The notes beneath the pieces are model-generated. The model worked only from the letters and a program-made list of their open reading frames with translations, had not been told where the DNA came from and made no database searches. Of a stretch of 64,000 bases of DNA, positions 23,717-32,943 are shown in pieces. The position numbers and the translations under genes were made by a program. The stretch is from positions 2,976,001-3,040,000 of the forward strand of contig NZ_CP132957.1 of NCBI RefSeq assembly GCF_030863805.1, written 5' to 3'. Source of the DNA: Kineothrix sp. MB12-C1. Lineage in GTDB: Bacteria > Bacillota > Clostridia > Lachnospirales > Lachnospiraceae. The first letter of the stretch is position 1, and every line of letters starts with the position of its first letter.

Positions 23717-26158
23717 ATGGAATTGGAAGAAAAAGAAAAGGCACAAATACGTATTTCTGTTCGCAATTTAGTGGAATTTGTGATGCGTAGCGGTGATATT
23801 GACAACAGAAGGTCACAGGCGCCGGATCAGGCGATGCAGGAAGGCGGCAGGATTCATCGAATGATACAGCGGAGAATGGGGGCTGATTATCATGCGGAGG
23901 TGGCTCTTCGACATAGGTATGAGACGGAAGAATATGTAGTAATCATAGAAGGAAGGGCGGATGGAATCATAGATGGTACGGAGACATCGCCTGCGACTGT
24001 GGATGAGATAAAGGGAACATATCAAGAGCTAAAGAAGATAAAAGGGGCATATGCAGTTCATTTGGCACAGGCCAAATGCTATGCCTATATCTATGCGGCA
24101 AAGAATGAATTGAAGGAAATGAATGTCCGTATGACATACTGCAATATGGATACGGAAGAATTGAAATATTTTCATTCGGAGTATACGTTTCCAGAATTAA
24201 AGGAGTGGTTTGATGATCTGCTGATTCAATATAGAAAATGGACTGATTTCGAATTCCACTGGAAGAAGGAAAGGCAGCAGTCCATTAAGTCACTTTCTTT
24301 TCCATTTCCCTATCGGGAGGGGCAGAAAGATTTAGTAACTTATGTATACCAGAGTATCTATCACAAGAAAAAACTTTTCATAGAAGCACCCACCGGAGTC
24401 GGTAAGACGATATCCACAGTATTCCCGGCGGTAAAAGCCATGGGAGAGGGGATGGGAGATAGAATCTTCTATCTGACAGCCAAAACGATTACAAGAACGG
24501 TGGCAGATGATACATTTCAGCTCTTGCGTGAAAAAGGGTTGCAGATGAAGAGTGTAATATTAACGGCGAAAGATAAAATCTGCTTTATGGAAGAAACAGA
24601 ATGCAATCCGGAATATTGTCCTTATGCAAAAGGGCATTATGACCGTATCAATGAAGCGATTTATGACTTGTTGACCAAATCGGACAATTTTGGGAGGACA
24701 GTTATTGAACAGTATGCGATGGCTCATCGTGTATGTCCTTTTGAGTTATGTCTGGATATGAGCCTGTTTTCCGATGCCGTCATTTGTGATTATAATTATG
24801 TATTCGATCCGCATGTATACTTGAAACGTTTTTTTTCGGATGGAGTGAGCGGTGAATATATCTTTCTCATAGATGAGGCCCACAATCTGGTGGAGCGAGG
24901 GCGGGAAATGTATAGCGCGGTCCTATGTAAGGAAGATTTCCTGCGATTGAAAAAGAGCGTAGCAGCTATCGATAGCAAAATAGAACATTATTTGGAAAAG
25001 TGCAATAAGGAATTACTCTTATTAAAAAGAGAATGCACAGATTACAAAATAGAAGAGTATATTTCTCCCTTTGTATTGGACCTGCAGAAATTAGGCGGAG
25101 CTATGGAGACTTATTTGGAGGAACACGATGGCCATGGTGAGGTGCATAATGGAGAGGTAAGAGAAGAAATTCTTGAATTTTATTTTGCCGTTTCCCACTT
25201 TCTGGATATTTATGAAAGAGTGGATGATAATTATGTTGTTTATTCTCAGTTATGTGAGGATGGCAGCTTTCTTTTGAAACTCTTTTGCGTAAATCCTTCG
25301 TTGAACCTTAAGGAGTGTATGAAGAAGGGAAGAAGCACTGTTTTATTTTCCGCTACCTTACTTCCGATTCAATATTATAAAAGCCTGTTAGGCGGGGATG
25401 CGGAAGATTATGAGGTATATGCGAAGTCCGTCTTCGATCCGGAGAGGAAGGCATTATTTATCGGAAGTGACGTGACGAGCAGATATGCGAGAAGGACGGA
25501 AGATGAATATTATAATATTGCGTCTTATATTTATGAAATCGTGAAGAACCGTCACGGAAATTATATGATATTTTTTCCCTCCCACGCATTTTTACAGAAA
25601 GTGTATGGGATATTCGAAGCGGAGTTCATGGATAAGGGGCCGATTGAGTGCATTCTGCAAGAAGACCGTATGGATGAGCAGGAGAGAGAGGAATTCCTTA
25701 ATCGTTTTTCGTGGAATGATAACTGTGATTTCTCGGAAGCAATTCAAATGGATATTGAAATGGAGGAGGATAAAAGCCTTCTTGGTTTTTGTGTGCTTGG
25801 GGGTATTTTCAGCGAGGGAATTGATCTTAAGAATGACAGCTTAATCGGAGCAATGATTGTTGGGACAGGGCTGCCCCTCGTTTGCAACGAACGGGAGATT
25901 CTTAAAGATTACTTCGATGAAAGGGGCGGCAGCGGATTCGACTATGCTTATCGGTATCCGGGCATGAATAAAGTGCTGCAGGCAGCGGGGAGAGTCATAA
26001 GGACCGCAGAAGATGTGGGAATTGTGGCTTTACTGGATGATCGATTCCTGGGCCGTGTCTACCAGAAGATGTTCCCGAGGGAATGGGAACATTTCGAGGT
26101 AGTAACAGAAAAAAATGTCGCAAGACGGGTAGAACGATTTTGGGATGGTTGGCTATAG
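23717..26158 (+). CDS. Rad3/DinG-like ATP-dependent DNA helicase with N-terminal PD-(D/E)XK-like domain
   Basis: The 813-residue protein starts at ATG 23717 behind GGGGGAG; the upstream open frame lies in repeat DNA. The N-terminal 190 residues resemble a RecB/Cas4-type nuclease: [33 protein letters not shown] and [13 protein letters not shown] give the D..ExK..Q/Y pattern. The superfamily 2 helicase core follows. It has Walker [11 protein letters not shown], four cysteines that fit an Fe-S cluster ([15 protein letters not shown] and CPFELC), the DEAH box [22 protein letters not shown] and the motif [11 protein letters not shown]. This is the XPD/DinG architecture used on damaged or stalled DNA. 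It sits beside other repair genes. Confidence 0.92.
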   Translation: MELEEKEKAQIRISVRNLVEFVMRSGDIDNRRSQAPDQAMQEGGRIHRMIQRRMGADYHAEVALRHRYETEEYVVIIEGRADGIIDGTETSPATVDEIKGTYQELKKIKGAYAVHLAQAKCYAYIYAAKNELKEMNVRMTYCNMDTEELKYFHSEYTFPELKEWFDDLLIQYRKWTDFEFHWKKERQQSIKSLSFPFPYREGQKDLVTYVYQSIYHKKKLFIEAPTGVGKTISTVFPAVKAMGEGMGDRIFYLTAKTITRTVADDTFQLLREKGLQMKSVILTAKDKICFMEETECNPEYCPYAKGHYDRINEAIYDLLTKSDNFGRTVIEQYAMAHRVCPFELCLDMSLFSDAVICDYNYVFDPHVYLKRFFSDGVSGEYIFLIDEAHNLVERGREMYSAVLCKEDFLRLKKSVAAIDSKIEHYLEKCNKELLLLKRECTDYKIEEYISPFVLDLQKLGGAMETYLEEHDGHGEVHNGEVREEILEFYFAVSHFLDIYERVDDNYVVYSQLCEDGSFLLKLFCVNPSLNLKECMKKGRSTVLFSATLLPIQYYKSLLGGDAEDYEVYAKSVFDPERKALFIGSDVTSRYARRTEDEYYNIASYIYEIVKNRHGNYMIFFPSHAFLQKVYGIFEAEFMDKGPIECILQEDRMDEQEREEFLNRFSWNDNCDFSEAIQMDIEMEEDKSLLGFCVLGGIFSEGIDLKNDSLIGAMIVGTGLPLVCNEREILKDYFDERGGSGFDYAYRYPGMNKVLQAAGRVIRTAEDVGIVALLDDRFLGRVYQKMFPREWEHFEVVTEKNVARRVERFWDGWL

Positions 26159-27031
26159 CGATTCGGTAAAGATTCCGCTTCTTAACATAAGAATCTCTTC
26201 CTTGTAAGGCGGCACGAGTTTTGCGGCATCTTCAGAGGAAGGGCGATATGGTGTTTCCAGAATCTTAGGAACATCCGCGAAATCGGGATGGTGGACGATG
26301 CGATGCAGGGCATCGAATCCAATATATCCATGCCCAATATTGGTATGGCGATCCTTAGAAGCGCCACAAGGATTCTTACTGTCATTAATATGGAGTACAG
26401 CTACCTTGTCCTTGCCGATCAGGCGATCCAGCTGTTCGATACAGCCATCGAAGTCATGAATAATGTCGTAACCGGCATCGTGCATGTGGCAGGTGTCCAG
26501 ACAGACACTAAGTTTATCGTTATGAATAACCTTGTCGAAGATAGCGGCAAGCTCTTCGAAGGAGCGGCCGATTTCGGAACCTTTTCCGGCCATCGTCTCC
26601 AAAGCGATGGTACAATTTGTATTCTTATCTAATATTTCATTCAGCCCTTTGGCTATCTGGTCGATCCCTACATCCGCTCCTGCTCCTACATGAGCGCCGG
26701 GATGCAGGACGAGAACCTTGCTCTTAAGGGCTTCTGTACGCTGAATATCCATGGACAGGAAATCTATGGCGAGAGAAAAGGTCTCGTTATTTATGCTGTT
26801 TCCCAGATTAATAATGTAGGGGGCATGGACGATAGCTTCTAAAATATCATTCTCTTCCATATATGCCAGTCCCTGTTCAATATTCAATTCTTCTATTGGC
26901 TTGCGCTTTGTATTCTGCGGAGCGCCGGTAAATATCATAAAGGCATTAGCGCTATAGGATGCTGCCTCTTTGGCAGAACCTAAGAACATATCTTTGCCTT
27001 TCATTCCTACGTGTGAACCTATTTTCAACAT
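26153..27031 (-). CDS. nfo: Deoxyribonuclease IV (AP endonuclease)
   Basis: The 292-residue cytosolic enzyme, started at the [15 protein letters not shown] methionine (27031), cleaves DNA 5' to abasic sites and uses three zinc ions. Metal ligands lie in conserved blocks: [74 protein letters not shown] and ILETP. Its length is close to E. coli Nfo (285). The frame is open to 27070, but that part has no ribosome site of its own. The stop overlaps the stop of the convergent helicase gene by 6 bp. It completes a repair-gene neighbourhood. Confidence 0.95.
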   Translation of the reverse strand: MLKIGSHVGMKGKDMFLGSAKEAASYSANAFMIFTGAPQNTKRKPIEELNIEQGLAYMEENDILEAIVHAPYIINLGNSINNETFSLAIDFLSMDIQRTEALKSKVLVLHPGAHVGAGADVGIDQIAKGLNEILDKNTNCTIALETMAGKGSEIGRSFEELAAIFDKVIHNDKLSVCLDTCHMHDAGYDIIHDFDGCIEQLDRLIGKDKVAVLHINDSKNPCGASKDRHTNIGHGYIGFDALHRIVHHPDFADVPKILETPYRPSSEDAAKLVPPYKEEILMLRSGIFTESL

Positions 27032-27159
27032 ATAAATAACCATACCTTTCACATAGCAAGTCAAGTTCAATTGTCTGAAAATAGTATAGCATCGTAGAAG
27101 AGAAAGGTAAATGAAAAGCGGGAAATGGGTATTGATAGAAAAATGAAGGAAGATTTTTT

Positions 27160-27220
27160 AATGACGTCATATTTCTAAAAAAATGAGACGTGGGTCATGA
27201 TATATGACATAAGTGTCATA
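27160..27220. promoter_or_regulatory. Cluster of TGAC/GTCA inverted repeats upstream of the GH13 gene
   Basis: Three overlapping palindromic sites occur within 60 bp: ATGACGTCAT (about 27161-27170), GTCAT-GAT-ATATGAC, and ATATGACA-TAAG-TGTCATAT (about 27202-27221). The half-site is TGACA. The stretch 27071-27456 contains no gene. The sites could be operators for a CRP/FNR-type or other dimeric regulator acting on the amylase or nfo. Confidence 0.45.
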
Positions 27221-27456
27221 TGTGGATAACTCTGTGGAAATTGGGGATTTCTTTTAGAAATATATCAAAAAGCATTGGAAAATGGGCACTTCCATTTTGC
27301 AAGTGAAACTTGAAAAAGAGAAAAAATACTGAGTTGGTCAAAAATATATCAGGTACAAAAAGGGCGGAAGAAATATAAAGAAGAAGTAATCTAGTATTAA
27401 AAATAAGCACTTTATGATAAAATTAGAGGATACATAAGAAAGTAGAGGATAAATAT

Positions 27457-28770
27457 ATGTGGGCTTATGAAAGTGTATTTTATCAAATATATCCGCTTGG
27501 GTTTTGCGGTGCACCATTTGAAAATGATGGAATAGTGGTATCCAGAATAGAGAAAGTGAATGAGTGGATTCCTCATATGAAGAAGTTGGGAACAGATGCG
27601 GTTTATTTTTCCCCGGTTTTTGAGTCGGATACGCATGGGTATAACACGAGAGATTTCAGAAAGGTCGATAGCAGACTCGGTACGAACGAGGATTTTAAGC
27701 ATGTATGTGCATCCCTTCATGCAAATGGCATCAAGGTAGTGCTGGATGGAGTTTTCAATCATGTGGGGAGAGGATTCTATCAATTTCAGGATGTGATACG
27801 AAATAGAGAGAGCTCTCCTTATCTGCATTGGTTCCATATTAATCTGGATGGGAACTCCAATTATAACGATGGTCTTTGGTATGAAGGATGGGAAGGCCAT
27901 TATGACTTGGTGAAGCTGAACCTTAGGAATGAAGAAGTAGTGGAGCATATTTTGGAAAGTGTAGGTCATTGGATCGATGAATTTGCTATCGATGGCTTGC
28001 GCTTGGATGTAGCGTATTCTTTGGATCATGACTTTGTGCGTAGACTTAGAAGCTTCACGGATAACAAGAAAGAGGAATTTTTCCTGCTGGGTGAGATGCT
28101 GCATGGAGATTATAATCAAATGGTGAATGAGAACATGCTGCATTCCGCTACGAACTATGAATGCTATAAGGGGTTATATTCTAGCTTTAACAGCATGAAT
28201 ATGTTTGAAATCAACCATTCTTTGCTGCGGCAGTTCGGTCCGGAAGGCTGGACCCTCTATAAAGGCAAGCACTTACTTTCCTTTGTGGACAACCATGATG
28301 TGACAAGAATTGCAAGTATTCTTGCAAATGAGAAACACCTTCCTCTCATCCATGCGCTTTGTTTTGGAATGCCTGGAATCCCTTGTATTTATTATGGAAG
28401 TGAATGGGGAGTCAGAGGGAATAAGAGTGAGGGGGATACGGCGCTGCGTGTCGGCTATGAGAAGCCGGTCTTTAATGAATTGTCAGAATTTATCGCGAAG
28501 CTCGCTGAAGCGAAGAAGAATTCAGAAGCGTTGAACTATGGAGACTTCCAATCTTTTGTGCTTACGAATAAACAATGCATATTCGAGCGGAAATCACAAA
28601 ATGAAAGAGTGTTAGTGGCAATCAATGCGGATAGTGAAACGTTTACAGCCCATTTTAACGCAGGCTGTGGAAGAGCCGTGGATTTGATTACCGGTAAGGA
28701 GCATGACTTTGGAGGCGGAAGTGAGCTTCCGCCGTATAGTGCATTCTTTTGGAAAGCGGAATCTAATTAA
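27457..28770 (+). CDS. GH13 alpha-amylase family enzyme (cyclomaltodextrinase/neopullulanase-like)
   Basis: The 437-residue cytosolic enzyme lacks a signal peptide. The conserved GH13 regions are in order: LDGVFNHVG (region I), GLRLDVAYSLD with nucleophile D184 (region II), LLGEMLHGDY with acid E213 (region III) and FVDNHDVTR (region IV). The start MWAYESVFYQIYPLGFCGAP is typical of small intracellular maltodextrin-cleaving members, and the catalytic barrel occupies nearly the whole protein. It probably degrades maltodextrins or cyclodextrins inside the cell. It is monocistronic: AGAGGAT precedes the ATG and a stem-loop follows at 28798-28845. Confidence 0.9.
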   Translation: MWAYESVFYQIYPLGFCGAPFENDGIVVSRIEKVNEWIPHMKKLGTDAVYFSPVFESDTHGYNTRDFRKVDSRLGTNEDFKHVCASLHANGIKVVLDGVFNHVGRGFYQFQDVIRNRESSPYLHWFHINLDGNSNYNDGLWYEGWEGHYDLVKLNLRNEEVVEHILESVGHWIDEFAIDGLRLDVAYSLDHDFVRRLRSFTDNKKEEFFLLGEMLHGDYNQMVNENMLHSATNYECYKGLYSSFNSMNMFEINHSLLRQFGPEGWTLYKGKHLLSFVDNHDVTRIASILANEKHLPLIHALCFGMPGIPCIYYGSEWGVRGNKSEGDTALRVGYEKPVFNELSEFIAKLAEAKKNSEALNYGDFQSFVLTNKQCIFERKSQNERVLVAINADSETFTAHFNAGCGRAVDLITGKEHDFGGGSELPPYSAFFWKAESN

Positions 28771-28797
28771 TTTTGTGAATATATTAAGAAGTAAAAT

Positions 28798-28845
28798 AGC
28801 GGAGCTGTTGTAAAGTAGATGTATCTATGGAACAATAGCTCCGCT
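28798..28845 (+). terminator. Terminator-like stem-loop after the GH13 gene
   Basis: AGCGGAGCTGTTGT (28798-28811) pairs with ACAATAGCTCCGCT (28832-28845), 14 bp with one wobble. Only a short A/T tail follows. The hairpin lies between convergent genes. Confidence 0.65.
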
Positions 28846-28857
28846 ATAAATTTAAAT

Positions 28858-29234
28858 CTATCGTTTCTTCTTTGCCACAAGCAAGAATCTATGAATTCTA
28901 CCTTCTATGCATCCATTTTGCTCCAATGTCTTCTTTGTTATTGACAGATATTGGTTTGGAAATGGAAACTCCAAAATTTCAGGGAGAAGTAATTTAACCA
29001 ATTCCCTGTCATTTTCTGCACCAACTTAATCAGTAATAAAAATTCTGCCCCTCCTGTATCGATATCCAATAATCTTTTATTAGGGGATAAGTATTGCATA
29101 ATTATTTTGTAATAGTCCCACGGTAAATCATTTTCTTCTTCATATCTGCCTCGGATATGCGAGAAATCCCAGCCGTGTATGTGTGCAGCTTTTTCTTCTT
29201 CTAACCAAGTTCTTAATAAATCTTCTTTACTCAT
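28858..29234 (-). pseudogene. SAM-dependent methyltransferase remnant with internal deletion
   Basis: Reading leftwards from ATG 29234 (GGAG upstream), the protein begins MSKEDLLRTWLEEEKAAHIH and reaches a class I methyltransferase motif I, LLDIDTGGAEFLLLI. It then shifts frame. In another frame the true C-terminus follows directly: GAENDRELVKLLLPEILEF, then PNQYLSITKKTLEQNGCIEG, ending VAKKKR with stop TAG at 28858-28860. The central part, with motifs II-IV and about 100 residues in full-length relatives, is missing. This is an internal deletion that also changed frame near 29015-29030. The remnant cannot encode an active enzyme. Confidence 0.8.
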
Positions 29235-29279
29235 CAATAACTACTCCTTTTCGTATTTTTATATTGCTTCAACGATGCA

Positions 29280-29350
29280 GTGCAGTTACCTGATAACATA
29301 ATATTATAAAAATCCTCGATACAATCTGTTATCAGATTTTAAAACTGCAC
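29280..29350. repeat. Nested inverted repeat
   Basis: GTGCAGTT (29280-29287) pairs with AACTGCAC (29343-29350). TGATAACA (29291-29298) pairs with TGTTATCA (29327-29334). No gene lies in 29238-29643; this structure and the GntR promoter are its only recognisable content. It may belong to the leader of the decayed methyltransferase gene. Confidence 0.5.
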
Positions 29351-29557
29351 CGAGTAGTTACCTCGAACGAGTTGCATTTCATATCATCCCTTTCAAATTG
29401 TCACCTATTGAAGTATTTTCTAACTTTTATTATAGCTTATTTGGATGTTTCTTTCACCACTTTTGAGCATTTATATATTTAAATGTGGGAATGGGATCAA
29501 GTGAACCTATAAGATATTATAAATTACTTTTTGTTTATTTGATTAATAAGAGTAGTA

Positions 29558-29598
29558 TTGACATATAGAAATCAACTGTATATACTGAATATATACAG
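29558..29598 (+). promoter_or_regulatory. Promoter with overlapping GntR operator
   Basis: TTGACA (29558-29563), 17 bp, TATACT (29581-29586) is a near-perfect vegetative promoter. The palindrome CTGTATATA-CTGAA-TATATACAG (29576-29598) covers the -10 box. The site is well placed for autorepression by the YtrA-type regulator 46 bp downstream. Confidence 0.75.
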
Positions 29599-29643
29599 TA
29601 TGAACGGTGAAATATGGATTGAATACAAAAAAGGTGAAATGAG

Positions 29644-30063
29644 GTGAAAGGACTGGATATTTTAATAAGCAGCGTAAGCACCCAGCCAATTTATGAGCAA
29701 ATATATACACAGATTAAGAATCATATTATTGCAGGTGTAATAAAAGAAGGAGAGGCGCTTCCTTCCATCCGTTCCCTTGCAAAGGATTTGCGTATCAGTG
29801 TCATTACGACGAAACGTGCTTATGATGAATTGGAGAAAGACGGTTTTATATATACAATAGCCGGAAAAGGATGCTTTGTCGCAAAGACGGATATTGAGTT
29901 TATCAAAGAAGAGAATTTGAAAGAGATAAAGGAACATATGCAGAAGATTTCTGAATTGGCAGCAGTATCTCAATTAACAGGTGAAGATCTGGCGAGGATG
30001 CTTCTGCTATTTCATGAGAATAGGCAGCAAGGCAAAGAAAAACAAGAGGACAAGAGGAGGTAA
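29644..30063 (+). CDS. GntR family regulator, YtrA subfamily
   Basis: The 139-residue protein is started at GTG 29644, with AAAGGTG eight bases upstream. It has a winged-helix GntR domain (residues 8-78): PIYEQIYTQIKNHIIAGVIK, EGEALPSIRSLAKDLRISV and AYDELEKDGFIYTIAGKGCFV. A short C-terminal helical dimerisation tail replaces a large effector domain, which defines the YtrA group. These regulators repress an operon with ABC transporter genes, often responding to cell-wall-active antibiotics. The operator at 29576-29598 sits on its own promoter, and the ABC genes start 8 bp after its stop. Confidence 0.9.
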   Translation: MKGLDILISSVSTQPIYEQIYTQIKNHIIAGVIKEGEALPSIRSLAKDLRISVITTKRAYDELEKDGFIYTIAGKGCFVAKTDIEFIKEENLKEIKEHMQKISELAAVSQLTGEDLARMLLLFHENRQQGKEKQEDKRR

Positions 30064-30071
30064 GCATAAGC

Positions 30072-30920
30072 ATGAACGCACTGGAAATAACAAACTTGAC
30101 GAAAGAATATGAGGGGTTTAAGCTGGATAATATAAGCCTGACACTGCCCTCCGGTTGCATTATGGGGCTGATTGGTGAAAACGGGGCGGGGAAAAGCACT
30201 ACGATTAAGCTTATTATGAATGCTATAAAGCGCGATAGCGGAGAAATTATAGTTCTTGGTAAGGATAATAGAAGTGATTTTAAGCTGACGAAAGAGGATA
30301 TCGGAATTGTGCTGGATGAAACGGGATTTCCGGATACTTTTACAGTGAAGCAGATGAATACTGTTATGAAGATGAGTTATCAAAATTGGGATGAACAGAT
30401 CTATAGGCAATATATCGAGAAGTTCGACCTTCCCGAGAAGAAGGCTTTTAAAAATTATTCCAAGGGAATGAAAATGAAGCTGGCAATAGCAGTAGCGATG
30501 TCGCATCACGCCAAACTCTTGATTTTGGATGAGGCAACAAGCGGGCTGGATCCGATTGCCCGAGATGAGATTCTTACTATTTTCTTTGAGTTTACAAGGA
30601 AAGAGGATCATTCTATCTTGATTTCTTCACATATTGTCAGCGATCTGGAAAAGTTATGCGACTATATTGCTTTTCTACACAAAGGGAAGATGGTGTTTTG
30701 TGAGGAAAAAGATAGGATTCTGGAAAGGTATGGAATGATTCACTGCAAAAAGTCAGCACTGGAGGTGCTGGATAAAACTGCAATAAAAGGCAAGAGGGAA
30801 ACGGCGTATGGAATCGATGCACTTGTAGAACGCAGTAGAATGCCAAAGGGAACTTATGTGGAAAAAGCAACGATGGAAGATATTATTTTATTTATGGTGA
30901 AGGGAAGGGATGAATCATGA
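30072..30920 (+). CDS. ABC transporter ATP-binding protein (YtrB/BcrA-like)
   Basis: The 282-residue cytosolic ATPase has Walker A LIGENGAGKSTTIK near residue 36, the signature YSKGMKMKLAIAVAM near residue 133 and Walker B LLILDEATSGLDP near residue 155. It is followed by SSHIVSDLEKLCD. A C-terminal region of about 70 residues is typical of exporter ATPases of the ABC-2 class. The gene is translationally linked to the permease that follows (ATGA overlap, 30917-30920) and is controlled by the upstream GntR regulator. The likely role is export or sensing of an envelope-active compound; no substrate can be named. Confidence 0.93.
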   Translation: MNALEITNLTKEYEGFKLDNISLTLPSGCIMGLIGENGAGKSTTIKLIMNAIKRDSGEIIVLGKDNRSDFKLTKEDIGIVLDETGFPDTFTVKQMNTVMKMSYQNWDEQIYRQYIEKFDLPEKKAFKNYSKGMKMKLAIAVAMSHHAKLLILDEATSGLDPIARDEILTIFFEFTRKEDHSILISSHIVSDLEKLCDYIAFLHKGKMVFCEEKDRILERYGMIHCKKSALEVLDKTAIKGKRETAYGIDALVERSRMPKGTYVEKATMEDIILFMVKGRDES

Positions 30921-31576
30921 AAGGATTACTCATAAAAGACTTGTATTTGATTTGGCAGCAGGCGAAGATATTTCTATTGTTAGTTGTCGTTTACGTTGTC
31001 ATGGGCGTGTTTGTCAATAATTCATTCTGGATTGTATTCGCTGTACTATTTGTCTCTATACTTCCGATAACAGCCCTGGGGCTCGATGAGAGGAGTAAGT
31101 GGGTGAGCTATGAAGCGATGCTGCCCTATTCCAGAAGGGACATTGTGATAAGTAAATATGTGTTCGGAATTATTGGGGGCGGTATTATTATTGTGATATA
31201 TATTATGCTCACTGTACTGGCTCAGATTGCCAAGGGGCAAGAGATTCAATCTGCAGAAATTCTATCTATGGTGATTTCCATGATTGCCGTTTCCTGCTTC
31301 CTTGTAGGAACTAATTTACCCATTATGTTTAAGTATGGGGTGGAAAAGGGCAGGATGTGGTACCTGTTATCGATAGCGCTTATCATAGGCGGGGCAACAT
31401 TCGTAACAGGGATTATAAACGGAGTATGGAAGGTAGAAAAAGACCCCCGTCTTATGCTGATAAAAGATGCGCTGGAGGGGCCTATGCAAGGAGTTATTAT
31501 TTTAGTGGGAAGTATTTTATTACTCCTTTTCTCAATCATCTTATCCATAAGAATCTATGAAAAAAGAGATATATAG
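30917..31576 (+). CDS. ABC-2 type permease (YtrC/D-like)
   Basis: The 219-residue integral membrane protein has six hydrophobic segments (for example residues 15-37, 40-55, 88-108, 120-140, 150-170, 193-213). It starts MKGLLIKDLYLIWQQAKIF, a typical N-terminus for ABC-2 permeases of GntR-linked systems. DERSKWVSYEAMLPYSRRDI (residues 55-75) is the usual cytoplasmic loop. Together with the ATPase it would form a homodimeric exporter. Its stop is 22 bp from the convergent cutC stop. Confidence 0.87.
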   Translation: MKGLLIKDLYLIWQQAKIFLLLVVVYVVMGVFVNNSFWIVFAVLFVSILPITALGLDERSKWVSYEAMLPYSRRDIVISKYVFGIIGGGIIIVIYIMLTVLAQIAKGQEIQSAEILSMVISMIAVSCFLVGTNLPIMFKYGVEKGRMWYLLSIALIIGGATFVTGIINGVWKVEKDPRLMLIKDALEGPMQGVIILVGSILLLLFSIILSIRIYEKRDI

Positions 31577-31597
31577 CAATTGAGAATACTAGTATGG

Positions 31598-32371
31598 TCA
31601 ATATGGAGCGGCGGTCTGAGCCTGATTGAGCAGATGCTTGACCGCAGCAATTTCCTCTGCATCGGTTTGCCATATCTCATATTCACTCATACCGGGAATA
31701 CCCATGGAAACATGGGGATTGCGGAATTGCATTCGACTTTCTACTATTTTCTTCCCCGACATATGGAAAGAAGAGATGGAAGTTTCTGCAAGCAAAGTAC
31801 GTACCGCAGTTTCGTTAACTCCGGCGCCGGCTATGATAGAGATATTATCTCCGGCTTCTTCGCTCAATTGTCCAAGTAAGTCAATGCCTTTTGCACAGGA
31901 AGAACTTTGTCCGGAGGTGAGTATATTGTGTATCCCCAGTGCTTTAGCCTCTTCCAATGTCTTAAAAGGATCTTTACACATATCAAAAGCACGGTGGAGG
32001 GTGAGCCTCATATCACCGGCATGTTCGATCAGCATTTTCATTTCAGCAACAGCGAGATCACCGTCCTCCTTCAGGCAGCCGATAACGATGCCATCGGCCC
32101 CGGAACTACGGAATATACTGATTTCTTTTTGTATGATAGAAAGCTCATGACTACTATATAAGAAATCGCCAAAGCGAGGGCGTATTAATATATGAATGGG
32201 AATATCCACCGTTTCTCGTATTTGTTCATACAAAGCAAGGGTAGGAGTGGTACCGCCGATGATGAGATTGGAACAAAGCTCTAAGCGGTCAGCTCCTCCC
32301 TTTTTTGCCATAATGGCTGATTCCACACTGTCAACACAGCATTCTAAAAAATAAGACTTTGCGTGATTCAT
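31598..32371 (-). CDS. cutC: CutC family protein
   Basis: The 257-residue TIM-barrel protein starts at ATG 32371 behind GGGGAGGG. It has the CutC blocks FLECCVDSVESAIMAKKGGA, DRLELCSNLIIGGTTPTLAL, IHILIRPRFGDFLYS, GADGIVIGCL, LHRAFDMCKDP and ILTSGQSSSC. A C-terminal half with AGAGVNE and FHMSG follows. The name refers to an old copper-tolerance phenotype in E. coli. The actual biochemical role is unsettled; some family members are proposed to act in metal or sugar metabolism. It lies 41 bp after the 98-residue gene, on the same strand and probably in the same transcript. Confidence 0.93.
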   Translation of the reverse strand: MNHAKSYFLECCVDSVESAIMAKKGGADRLELCSNLIIGGTTPTLALYEQIRETVDIPIHILIRPRFGDFLYSSHELSIIQKEISIFRSSGADGIVIGCLKEDGDLAVAEMKMLIEHAGDMRLTLHRAFDMCKDPFKTLEEAKALGIHNILTSGQSSSCAKGIDLLGQLSEEAGDNISIIAGAGVNETAVRTLLAETSISSFHMSGKKIVESRMQFRNPHVSMGIPGMSEYEIWQTDAEEIAAVKHLLNQAQTAAPY

Positions 32372-32412
32372 ACGCACCCTCCCCGCGATTCTTACATATT
32401 TAAAAGCTTTAT

Positions 32413-32709
32413 TTATTCGTCGATCGGTTTATAACGGTTGAAGAACTTGTCTTTTCCGCATACATGGCGTTCATTGTCATTTTCCGTAATAATGTAATCG
32501 CCTTCACGAATGAAGATGATTCCCCGCCTGTTCTGAATGAAAGGACATACGATAGTACCGTCCGGACGGGTAATTTGAATCAAATTCTCAGAACTGAGCC
32601 AGCCGTTAGTAATAATCTTCATATACAGCTCAAATCCATCTTCCATCCCCTTGTTCAATTCATATGGTTCTGCACTTACAATCAAAGATTCACGTTCATA
32701 TTTCTTCAT
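32413..32709 (-). CDS. Small conserved-looking protein of unknown function
   Basis: The 98-residue soluble protein starts MKKYERESLIVSAEPYELNK with a GGGAGGGC site upstream, so it is likely a real gene. The sequence shows alternating beta-type segments: LIQITRPDGTIVCPFIQNRR, GIIFIREGDYIITEN. It ends with HVCGKDKFFNRYKPIDE. No membrane segment, metal cluster or catalytic motif is obvious; two separated cysteines are present. It may be cotranscribed with cutC. I do not recognise a family. Confidence 0.6.
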   Translation of the reverse strand: MKKYERESLIVSAEPYELNKGMEDGFELYMKIITNGWLSSENLIQITRPDGTIVCPFIQNRRGIIFIREGDYIITENDNERHVCGKDKFFNRYKPIDE

Positions 32710-32758
32710 GCTTTGCCCTCCCTTATCTCGATTGATGTTATTGTTACTTCCCTCTAAT

Positions 32759-32793
32759 ACGCATAAATGAGCAAACCTACTGAATAGTTATAT
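32759..32793. repeat. Dispersed repeat, module A in reverse orientation (partial)
   Basis: GCATAAATGAGCAAACCTAC then TGAATAGTTAT, matching the reverse of GTAACTATTCAGTAGGTCTG at 49155. Confidence 0.6.
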
Positions 32794-32826
32794 TTTAGCC
32801 TACCTTAAAAAAATTTACAATGCTTA

Positions 32827-32893
32827 TTGACAACATAATATTATATAGTGTATAGTATGGATTAAGAAACGATAGTATATACCATATAATATT
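32827..32893 (+). promoter_or_regulatory. PadR operon promoter and palindromic operator
   Basis: TTGACA (32827-32832), 18 bp, TATAGT (32851-32856). AATATTATAT (32837-32846) is inverted as ATATAATATT (32884-32893), with AGTATGG/CCATAT extending the inner match. AT-rich ATA-type palindromes over the promoter are usual for PadR autorepression. The gap 32710-33023 holds this promoter and module A/B repeats. Confidence 0.6.
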
Positions 32894-32943
32894 ATATTTA
32901 TAAATGACATTAGAGAACTATTGATCGATTATGGTAACTGTGA

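Noticed and set aside
27412-28143. 243-residue open frame antisense to the GH13 gene
   Set aside because: It is the mirror of a well-supported GH13 coding region and has no family motif or ribosome site.
29644-31576. GntR-ABC operon as a novel defence system
   Set aside because: It matches the common YtrA-type regulator plus ABC-2 exporter layout.
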